Shown piece by piece: positions 1 to 7,562 of a stretch of DNA of 39,861 bases. The DNA is from Microcaldota archaeon (GTDB lineage Archaea; Micrarchaeota; Micrarchaeia; Micrarchaeales; CABMGC01): contig DAHVAM010000004.1 in the NCBI GenBank assembly GCA_027314605.1, forward strand, positions 1-39,861. The letters are read 5' to 3'. The position numbers and the translations under genes are program-made. A model generated the notes under the pieces. That model was not told where the DNA came from and did not search any database. It saw nothing but the letters and a program-made list of their open reading frames with translations. The first letter of the stretch is position 1; each line of letters opens with the position of its first letter.

Positions 1-207
1 ATTGTCTTCTATGAATATCTCTGATCCTTTCTGTATTCCTCCCAGCTTGTCTAGTTTTATCTGCTCTCCCTCAAAGGTAAACACTCTATGTCCTGTGTCC
101 TTCTCTATAATGTACCCTTCCTTGTCCACGGCCTTATTAAGCAATTCGAGGATAAAACCTTTAGAAGCACTGTCAAACACTATAACTGGATCTTCTCCAT
201 CTGCCAT
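1..207 (-). CDS. Hypothetical protein, partial (C-terminus off the left edge)
   Basis: Minus-strand reading MADGEDPVIVFDSASKGFILELLNKAVDKEGYIIEKDTGHRVFTFEGEQIKLDKLGGIQKGSEIFIEDN is open to the edge; GGTGAT SD-like sequence just upstream; the plus-strand ORF looks spurious. Confidence 0.65.
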   Translation of the reverse strand, partial: MADGEDPVIVFDSASKGFILELLNKAVDKEGYIIEKDTGHRVFTFEGEQIKLDKLGGIQKGSEIFIEDN

Positions 208-331
208 CGCTATCACCTAGTATATCAAAAGGTAAGGCTTAAAGCTCTTTCATACGCCCTGTCAGCCTTAAGTAATATTGTGGATTAAAGTATAAGAATG
301 CTCCCTAAAGGTTCTCTTTTATATGACAACT

Positions 332-526
332 TCATACCTCCAGGACTTCAATCAGAAGCCCTCCGGGTCCTGCGTCGCTCCATTTCAGGACCGCGCCCTT
401 TTCTATTTTCTTCCAGCGGCACATCTCGCGTGGTATTGTTACAATGCGCTGCGTGCCGTTCAGCACCATGGCTCTGGTAAGGTCTTTTGAGAGCCTGTTA
501 TGCTTCCTTTTGCCCCAGCCAGACAT
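332..526 (-). CDS. AbrB/SpoVT-like DNA-binding protein (small)
   Basis: 64 aa with swapped-hairpin-like pattern RIVTIPREMCRWKKIEKGAVLKW; TATA-like sequences upstream on the minus strand. Confidence 0.5.
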   Translation of the reverse strand: MSGWGKRKHNRLSKDLTRAMVLNGTQRIVTIPREMCRWKKIEKGAVLKWSDAGPGGLLIEVLEV

Positions 527-692
527 GAGAAAAGGATTATAAATTGGCTCTATTTATAGATAGTGGATACCATGTCTAAAAAAGCAATTAGACATGTAAC
601 ACGGCAGTCTACTGCTCTCCCCTGCAATAAGCTTAAAGCACAATGCGATTCAGAACGTAATGTTTAATAATCTCTGAAAGTAAGTTCATGCT

Positions 693-1592
693 ATGAACAA
701 ATCGCTAACGCATTACCTCGAATTTTCAATGTACACCAATCCTGGGCTTTACAAAAATCTTCTTAGAGAGAATTTGCCAGACGATGTGAGAAAGATAGGG
801 GATCTAGTCAGAAGAAACATAATACACAGGACAACTCTTGCCGCTGGAAATACCGGTACAAATTCAGATAAGAGATTCGGCGATATGAACAAAGTCCCGT
901 GGTATAGGCAACCAGAGGATGACATTCTGGTTACTGCCTCTGCAATGCTCGCCGAATTGTACCGGAGAGATAGCAGAGGCTTTGTAGAAAATAGAAAAGA
1001 AGAAGATAAGTTGATTCTGACTTGCAGGTTTGTCTCCATATTGATGGCTTCGATACTAAAATCAAAAGATATTCCGGCAAGAGTTAGATCTGGAAATGCC
1101 TCATATTTCGAGATGCGCGGGAAGTTAAAAGGAGTAAGCGCAGACCATTGGATTAATCAGTATTGGAATGACAAAGAAAATAGGTGGGTCAATATCGATG
1201 TTGATGGAAGTTGGAGTCTCAATGAAAAATTTGATCCCTACGATGTTCCTTCTGGCAGATTCGATTTTCCGGCAGATGCATGGTTGAATATAAGGGAGGG
1301 AAAAGATGATCCAAATAGATTTTGGAATGCAAAACCAGAAAGAGGCAGTATGGTTGTCCTCTGGAGCCTATTCTATGACTTCCATTCTCTGATGAACAAT
1401 GAAATAAATTATATACAAGGGCCTGCTCCTACAAGATACGGCGTATTTGAGAAGCTAACAGAGAAGGAACTAAAAGAAATAGATGGATTAGCCCGTTTAA
1501 TGAGGGATCCTGATAAGAATTTTGAAAAATTGGAAAAAATTTGGGAAACAAATAAACAATTTAGGTTATTGAGAGGCGGACTATTGGGCTAA
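693..1592 (+). CDS. Transglutaminase-like domain protein
   Basis: 299 aa; Cys-His-Asp core pattern LTCRFVSILMASILKSKDIPARVRSG...ADHWINQYW...RWVNIDVD; AT-richer than neighbours. Confidence 0.65.
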   Translation: MNKSLTHYLEFSMYTNPGLYKNLLRENLPDDVRKIGDLVRRNIIHRTTLAAGNTGTNSDKRFGDMNKVPWYRQPEDDILVTASAMLAELYRRDSRGFVENRKEEDKLILTCRFVSILMASILKSKDIPARVRSGNASYFEMRGKLKGVSADHWINQYWNDKENRWVNIDVDGSWSLNEKFDPYDVPSGRFDFPADAWLNIREGKDDPNRFWNAKPERGSMVVLWSLFYDFHSLMNNEINYIQGPAPTRYGVFEKLTEKELKEIDGLARLMRDPDKNFEKLEKIWETNKQFRLLRGGLLG

Positions 1593-1655
1593 TCGCACAT
1601 ATGTCATGGTTCTTACTTAGGCTTAGCGAATACCGCTGCACTCCGGTTCAACTGA

Positions 1656-2171
1656 TCAGAGCCTTGGGAGCGGATATGTCCCGCCGGCCACTTTCGCTTC
1701 GATGTCCTTTGCAATCCCGATGAGTAGCTTTTCTACTTCGGGATCGAAATTCTTTGGGTGCATGCCCGAGTATATGCGAATCAGGCTGTTGCCGAGATTC
1801 GCCACTTCTTGTATGTCTTCGTCGCGGCCTGACATTCCCTCTATCCTAAGTGTGTCTGTCTGGCCAACTTGGCTGTTATATTTGACCACGGTTCCGTTTT
1901 CCCTAACTGCCATTTCAAAATATACGGGCCCGTCCATGTGGTCTCCCAGGTGTTTCGCCATAATCCCCTTAATTTTCTCAAAGTCCAGTTTTTCGCGTAC
2001 AAAGAAGAGGACTGCGGAGGAGACGTTTTCAATTCCGTCTATCGTTCTGGTCGTTTTCCTTACAATCGAAATTGAATTGGGGCTCTCGTTCAGCAGTTTT
2101 TCATCTGGCCTCAGTTTCCTATCAAAGACGCTAATTGGATTTTGCCTGAATTTCATTGCAGTCCCATCCAT
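1656..2171 (-). CDS. Hypothetical protein (171 aa)
   Basis: Long ORF with globular composition; preferred over the antisense ORF 1702-2208, which is low-complexity Ser/Phe-rich. Confidence 0.55.
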   Translation of the reverse strand: MDGTAMKFRQNPISVFDRKLRPDEKLLNESPNSISIVRKTTRTIDGIENVSSAVLFFVREKLDFEKIKGIMAKHLGDHMDGPVYFEMAVRENGTVVKYNSQVGQTDTLRIEGMSGRDEDIQEVANLGNSLIRIYSGMHPKNFDPEVEKLLIGIAKDIEAKVAGGTYPLPRL

Positions 2172-2233
2172 TCATTTACCATATCTATCTGGCTTATCAG
2201 ATATTTAGCAATTCGCTAATTCTGCTTGAATTG

Positions 2234-3493
2234 TTAGTTTTTTAGATGCAGGACGCTCCTTACCTTGGCTACCGAATCAACCAGTATGTCTATCTCCTCA
2301 GGCTTGTTGTACAGGTAGAAGCTCGCCCTCGCGACTGCAGGTTCTCTCAGAACTGTGTTCACCAGAGGCATGGCGCAGTGATGGCCTGCCCTTATGGCTA
2401 TGCCCTCGCTGTTCAATATCGTTGAAACGTCGTGAGGGTGTGCTCCTTCTATGTTGAAAGAGACGACGCCCGCCCTGTTGAAAGCGGCCATTCCCTTGAG
2501 GCCAATCCCATAAATCTTGACTCCCCTTGTCTCTTCAAGCCTCTTCAATGCATACCTTGTGAGCTCGGTCTCATGGGCCCTTACGTTTTTCATCCCGACT
2601 TTATTCAGGTAATCTATTGCTGCTCCAAGGCCTATCCCTCCTTCGGTGTTCGATGTTCCGGCCTCGAATTTCCAAGGCAGCTCATTCCATGTGGATTCCT
2701 TGAAGGAGACGCTCCTTATCATGTCGCCGCCGCCGTAAACCGGGGGCATTTCTTCGAGCATCGCCTCTTTTCCGTAGAGCACGCCCAGACCCGCAGGCCC
2801 GAGCATCTTGTGGCCCGAGAAGGCCATAAAATCGCAATCTATGTCCTTCACGTCGACAGGCATGTGGGGGACCGACTGCGCCGCGTCTATGAGCGTTCTT
2901 GCCCCGGCCTTGCGTGACAGTCTTGTAATCTCCTTCGCGTCATTTACTGTTCCCAGGACATTTGATACATGGGTGAAGGAGACCAGTTTCGGATTAGCCT
3001 CAAGTTTTTCCCTGTAATCGTCCATGTCGATTGTGAAATCACTTTTCATTCTGATGTATTCGACTTTGGCGCCTTTCCTTTTTGCAAGGAGTTGCCATGG
3101 GACTATGTTGCTGTGGTGTTCCATCTCTGTCGCCAGTATGGTATCGCCCCTGCCGACATTTCCTTCGGCCCATGACAGCGCAACGAGGTTTATCGCATCA
3201 GTGGTGTTTTTGCAATAGACGATCTCCCTGTAGGAATCAGCATTGATGAAGTTGGCAACAGCTTCCTTCGACTTGGTGTAGGCCTCAGTCGCCTTGACAG
3301 AGATGTCATAGAGACCGCGATGTATGTTTGCATTATAGGTTCTGTAATATTCTGAGATGGCATTTATGACGCCGCCGGGCTTCTGGGAGGTAGCGGCGCT
3401 GTCAAGGTATACTAGCCGCTTTCCATTAGACGTTGTGCTCAGTATGGGGAAATCCTTCCTTGTTTTCTCTACGTCGATTTTAGGCATTCGCAT
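2234..3493 (-). CDS. sufS: Cysteine desulfurase SufS
   Basis: PLP Lys motif FSGHKMLGPAGLGVLYG and catalytic Cys RAGHHCAMPLV; last gene of the suf cluster. Confidence 0.95.
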   Translation of the reverse strand: MRMPKIDVEKTRKDFPILSTTSNGKRLVYLDSAATSQKPGGVINAISEYYRTYNANIHRGLYDISVKATEAYTKSKEAVANFINADSYREIVYCKNTTDAINLVALSWAEGNVGRGDTILATEMEHHSNIVPWQLLAKRKGAKVEYIRMKSDFTIDMDDYREKLEANPKLVSFTHVSNVLGTVNDAKEITRLSRKAGARTLIDAAQSVPHMPVDVKDIDCDFMAFSGHKMLGPAGLGVLYGKEAMLEEMPPVYGGGDMIRSVSFKESTWNELPWKFEAGTSNTEGGIGLGAAIDYLNKVGMKNVRAHETELTRYALKRLEETRGVKIYGIGLKGMAAFNRAGVVSFNIEGAHPHDVSTILNSEGIAIRAGHHCAMPLVNTVLREPAVARASFYLYNKPEEIDILVDSVAKVRSVLHLKN

Positions 3494-4217
3494 AACCGCT
3501 CTTTTCTATCTCGTGGATTAGCTCCTTGCCGCCTTCCTTGACTATCTTGCCGTCTTTCATCACGTGTATGAAGTTGGGCTCCATGTATTCCAGTATTCTG
3601 CTGTAGTGCGTTATGACCAGCATTCCCATCTTTCTCTCCTTTCTCATCTTCTCGACATTGTTCGCGACGACCCTCACGGCATCGATATCCAACCCTGAGT
3701 CAGGCTCGTCCAGGATCGCGATCTTGGGCTTGAGCAGGTGCATCTGCAGTATCTCGACCTTCTTCTTCTCCCCTCCGGAGAAGCCGTGGTTGAGCGATCT
3801 GCCTATAATCTCCTCCTTGAGCGACAGGTCCTTTGAAGTGGTCTTTATGTCGTTCATGAACTCCTTGTAGTTGAGCGCCTCATTCGTGACTGCGCCCCTT
3901 GCGCTGTTGAGGAAATTGAGCAGCCCGAGCCCTTCTATCTCCACAGGATTCTGGAACTGGAGGAAGATTCCAAGCTTCGCACGCTCGTCCACCTTCATGT
4001 CCTTTATGCTCTTGCCATCGGCGAGTATGTCGCCTGCGGTGATCTTCAGTTGGGGATGGCCCATGATGGCCTTTGCAAGGGTTGTCTTGCCCGAGCCGTT
4101 CGGCCCCATTATGACGTGCAGCTCTCCGTCCTTTACGGTAAGGTTGACTCCCTTGACAACTTCCTTTTCGTTTATGCTTATGTGCAGATCCTTTATCTCT
4201 AGTTTCATAGTTATCAC
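3480..4217 (-). CDS. sufC: Fe-S assembly ATPase SufC
   Basis: Walker A GPNGSGKTTLAKAIMGHP, signature FSGGEKKK, Walker B IAILDEPDSGLDIDA. Confidence 0.96.
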   Translation of the reverse strand: MITMKLEIKDLHISINEKEVVKGVNLTVKDGELHVIMGPNGSGKTTLAKAIMGHPQLKITAGDILADGKSIKDMKVDERAKLGIFLQFQNPVEIEGLGLLNFLNSARGAVTNEALNYKEFMNDIKTTSKDLSLKEEIIGRSLNHGFSGGEKKKVEILQMHLLKPKIAILDEPDSGLDIDAVRVVANNVEKMRKERKMGMLVITHYSRILEYMEPNFIHVMKDGKIVKEGGKELIHEIEKSGYANA

Positions 4218-5452
4218 TTGCTTGCCGTGAGCCAGACTCCCTTCGGGCTTATGTCCTTTATTGCTCCGAACTCCGCTCCGTCTATCCTGCTTAGCATGAT
4301 CGATGAGGCTATCTCCTTCGCGTGGGCATTGCCTATATTTGATAGGTATTTAGATATAAAAGAGGCTACGAACATCTTCCTTGCCGATGCCTCATCTATG
4401 CCCCTTGAGGAGATGTAGAAAAGCGCCTCCTTGTCTATCGGCGATGTGGCTGCGCTGTGTGTTGCAGAAACCTGGTCGCTGTAGTCTATGGACATGTCAG
4501 GCAGCGCGTCCATGTGCGCCCTTTCGTTAAGTATGATGCCTCTCTGATTTATGTTTGAAAATGCGGCCTTCGCATATTTCTCTATCTTCGCATAGCCCTT
4601 GAGCTGGCATAGGGAACTTCCATCCAGTATGGCTCCTGTATTCAGCTTTGTCCTGCTGCCTTCGACAGAGTTCAACATGTGCGTGTTTACGTCAAACCTC
4701 TGCTCCTTAGTGCCGTAGATTATCTCTGTCACTTCGATCTCGCTCTCCAGACCTTTTGCGTCTAAGAAATTCACGGATTTTGTGGTCTTAGACCCGTTGT
4801 ATACGAAATTGGCATTCAGCTTGGCCTTCTCGCCTATGCTTCCTTTTGACAGGTGCATCAGGACTGACCTGTCATTCCCGTCGTTTAGGAGAGCAAATTC
4901 AAGATGAGACCCTTTCTCCAAGGAAAATTCCTGCAGCGGAGCGGCCACAGAGCCGTTCGCGGTAGATGAGAACACCTGGAAGACATCAAGCTTTGATTCT
5001 TCGCCCAGGTTGAAAATGCATTCGAAGAATAGGTGCGAATCGTTGATGAACAGCATGTTGAGCTTTTCCTTCGCGCCTTTCTGTATGTCTATCATTATCG
5101 CATCGCGCGAGTTCGCATTTATGAAGGCGGCTAACTTGTTTTCGGAGTTCTTGTATATCTTCCTGTCAAGAAGCTCCCCCAGCTCCGACATCCTCCTTAT
5201 CTTCACAAAGCCTGACTGGTTTTTTACGAACGAGTTTGAGAATATGACGTCGAACTTTAACCCCGTTTTCCCCTCTATGGCCCTAGAAAGCGCCTCCACC
5301 TCTCTCTGGGCGCCTGATGCCCTTGCAGATATTAGCTCCTCCTCGCTTGGCAGAGGGATGTCGGTGTGGTACTTCTTGTAGAGCTCGTTCGTCTCGTCAG
5401 GAAGCAGTGAGTATTGTTCAATTGCGTCTTTTCTGAACTCTTGGTAATCCAA
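4214..5452 (-). CDS. sufD: SufB/SufD-family scaffold, SufD position
   Basis: C-terminal SufBD pattern (MDALPDMSIDYSDQVSATHSAATSPIDKEALFYISSRGIDEASARKMFVASFI); overlaps sufC by 4 nt. Confidence 0.9.
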   Translation of the reverse strand: MDYQEFRKDAIEQYSLLPDETNELYKKYHTDIPLPSEEELISARASGAQREVEALSRAIEGKTGLKFDVIFSNSFVKNQSGFVKIRRMSELGELLDRKIYKNSENKLAAFINANSRDAIMIDIQKGAKEKLNMLFINDSHLFFECIFNLGEESKLDVFQVFSSTANGSVAAPLQEFSLEKGSHLEFALLNDGNDRSVLMHLSKGSIGEKAKLNANFVYNGSKTTKSVNFLDAKGLESEIEVTEIIYGTKEQRFDVNTHMLNSVEGSRTKLNTGAILDGSSLCQLKGYAKIEKYAKAAFSNINQRGIILNERAHMDALPDMSIDYSDQVSATHSAATSPIDKEALFYISSRGIDEASARKMFVASFISKYLSNIGNAHAKEIASSIMLSRIDGAEFGAIKDISPKGVWLTASK

Positions 5453-5467
5453 GGAAACACCTGTCGT

Positions 5468-6910
5468 TTAGCCGACGCCTCCGCTCGTGTCAAGCTTTAT
5501 TAGCCTCTTCAGCTCCAGCGAGTACTCCATGGGCAGGATCTTCGTCAGGTCCTCTATGAAGCCGAGGACTATCATCGCCACCGCATCATCCTCCGAAATG
5601 CCTCTGGACATCAGATAGAATATCTCGTCGTCGCTTATCTTTCCAATCTTGGCCTCGTGGCTGATTATCGCATCGCTTCTGTTGATCTGGTTGTACGGGT
5701 AAGTGTTTGTCTTGGCAAAGCCGTCAAGCAGCAGAGCGTCGCATGACACATGTGATTTTGCGTTCTCAGCGTTCTTTGCAATGTGCAATAGCCCCCTAAA
5801 TGTGCTTACACCGCTCCCCTTTGAGACGCTTTTCGAAATTATCTTTGAGGTAGTGTCCGGAGCAAGGTGATATATCTTACCTCCCGAGTCCTGCACCTGT
5901 CCTTCTCCTGCAAGCGCTATGGAGAGAACCTCCCCGCTGGCGCCCCTGCCCTTGAGGTATATTGAGGGATATTTCATGTTCACCTTGCTGCCTATATTCG
6001 CGTCGATCCACTCGACTCTCGCATTCTCCTCGACATGCGCCCTCTGGGTCACTAGATTGTAAACGTTCTTCGACCAATTCTGGATTGTCACATATCTTAT
6101 GTGGGCTCCTTTCAGCGCAACGAGCTCCACTATTGCCGAATGTAATGAGTTTGTCGCATACACCGGCGCAGTGCAGCCCTCTATGTAGGTCACATCCGCT
6201 CCTTCATCGGCTATTATCAGCGTCCTTTCAAATTGCCCTGACTTTTCTGCATTTATTCTGAAGTATGCGTTGAGAGGCATCGTCGCCTTTACGCCTTTTG
6301 GGATGTATATGAAGGAACCGCCCGACCACACAGCGGTGTTCAAAGCTGCAAACTTGTTGTCTGTCGGAGGGATTATTGTTCCGAAATATTTCTTCATGAG
6401 CTCAGGATACTTCTTGACTGCTGTATCTGTGTCTGTGAATATTATCCCCTGCTTCTCCAGCTCCTTGTTCACGTGCGAATATACTACCGAGGAATCGAAC
6501 TGCGCCTCTGCGCCTGCGAAGAACTTCGCCTCCGCTTCCGGCACTCCTAGCTTTTCGAAAGTCCTCTTTATGTCTGCAGGAACGTCATCCCACTTGTTTG
6601 CCTCCTTCGCCTTCGGCTGCCTGTAATAATAAATGTCATCATACTCTATGCCGCTCAGGTCTGCTCCCCATCGCGGCGTCGGCTTGCTCATGAAGACTTT
6701 GTATCCCGTGAGTCTCTTCTCAAGCATCCATTCCGGCTCTCCCTTGATCTTCGATATCTTCCTTACTGTCTCTTCGTCTATGCCCTTGTGGAAATCCTCG
6801 TATTCGACCTTCTCGCTGAAGCCGTACCGCTCCTTGTACTCTTCGGAGCCCACCATCTTTTCCACTTGCTTGTCAACCATGCCCTTCACTTGATCTTGGA
6901 GAAACTGCAT
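5468..6910 (-). CDS. sufB: Fe-S assembly protein SufB
   Basis: 480 aa; EGCTAPVYATNSLHSAIVELVALKGAHIRYVTIQNWSKNVYNLVTQRA and SHEAKIGKISDDEIFYLMSRGISEDDA. Confidence 0.96.
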   Translation of the reverse strand: MQFLQDQVKGMVDKQVEKMVGSEEYKERYGFSEKVEYEDFHKGIDEETVRKISKIKGEPEWMLEKRLTGYKVFMSKPTPRWGADLSGIEYDDIYYYRQPKAKEANKWDDVPADIKRTFEKLGVPEAEAKFFAGAEAQFDSSVVYSHVNKELEKQGIIFTDTDTAVKKYPELMKKYFGTIIPPTDNKFAALNTAVWSGGSFIYIPKGVKATMPLNAYFRINAEKSGQFERTLIIADEGADVTYIEGCTAPVYATNSLHSAIVELVALKGAHIRYVTIQNWSKNVYNLVTQRAHVEENARVEWIDANIGSKVNMKYPSIYLKGRGASGEVLSIALAGEGQVQDSGGKIYHLAPDTTSKIISKSVSKGSGVSTFRGLLHIAKNAENAKSHVSCDALLLDGFAKTNTYPYNQINRSDAIISHEAKIGKISDDEIFYLMSRGISEDDAVAMIVLGFIEDLTKILPMEYSLELKRLIKLDTSGGVG

Positions 6911-7209
6911 TCAAAGCTGTTCAGCATGCCGCATATAGTGCAGAGGTACTTGTTGACCATCTCGGGCTTCCCGTTCGCAATCATGGCAGCATACTCCTCT
7001 ATTATCTTCCTGTCCATCTTCTCCGCTATCTCCTTTATTCTTGCAGAGTACTTTCCGTTGACATACTTGCTTATGGCTGCCTGGGTTATCCCCAAGTATC
7101 TGGAGATCGTCTCCTCCCTGATGTTGTATTTCTTCTTGAGCTCAAGGATGAGCGCGGCTCTCGCTGCCGGTACCATTTCCTTGTATGCCTTCTCGTAGCC
7201 GCTGATCAT
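6886..7209 (-). CDS. HTH (XRE-like) transcriptional regulator with C-terminal Cys cluster, first gene of the suf operon
   Basis: Helix-turn-helix NIREETISRYLGITQAAISKYVNGKYSARIKEIAEKM; Cys motif YLCTICGMLNSFECS (C-x2-C-x7-C); overlaps the sufB start by 25 nt. Confidence 0.8.
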   Translation of the reverse strand: MISGYEKAYKEMVPAARAALILELKKKYNIREETISRYLGITQAAISKYVNGKYSARIKEIAEKMDRKIIEEYAAMIANGKPEMVNKYLCTICGMLNSFECSFSKIK

Positions 7210-7213
7210 TTCC

Positions 7214-7228
7214 TATAACCCAGTTATA
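7214..7228. promoter_or_regulatory. Candidate operator: perfect inverted repeat TATAAC-CCA-GTTATA at the suf operon start
   Basis: Lies between the regulator ATG (7209) and a TATA-like TTTATATAG (~7244-7252), overlapping the expected start site. Confidence 0.5.
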
Positions 7229-7289
7229 ATTAAGGCTTCTAAAGGTTTATATAGGGCACTTACGTTGTTTATGTATCATTGTGTTGCAG

Positions 7290-7502
7290 ATGGAAGCAAA
7301 GATGCAAAATAAGGTTCCGGCCTTCTCAGGGGCAAGGGTGACCGAGAGCTTTTTCAGTCTCGCCAGGGATGTCACAACCGTGACCACCGCCGCTGCCATA
7401 ATGGTAAGCATGAGCATCGCCTTGGCAGGCGCCGCGTTCGCCGCCCCATTCGCATTATACGGGGAAGGCAATAAGGCATTCCGTACTGCCAAAAGGGACT
7501 GA
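7290..7502 (+). CDS. Small single-TM protein (hypothetical)
   Basis: ~70 aa with one hydrophobic segment (TTAAAIMVSMSIALAGAAFAAPFALYG); start ambiguous (7281 or 7290). Confidence 0.4.
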   Translation: MEAKMQNKVPAFSGARVTESFFSLARDVTTVTTAAAIMVSMSIALAGAAFAAPFALYGEGNKAFRTAKRD

Positions 7503-7562
7503 ATCTCCAGCAACTTCCCAAGCTGGAAAAGACTATATATTTTGGATGAGAGTTAACTCCGA

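Noticed and set aside
1702-2208. 168-aa plus-strand ORF MSFAIPMSSFSTSG...
   Set aside because: Antisense of the better-composed minus-strand 171-aa ORF; low-complexity Ser/Phe/Leu content.
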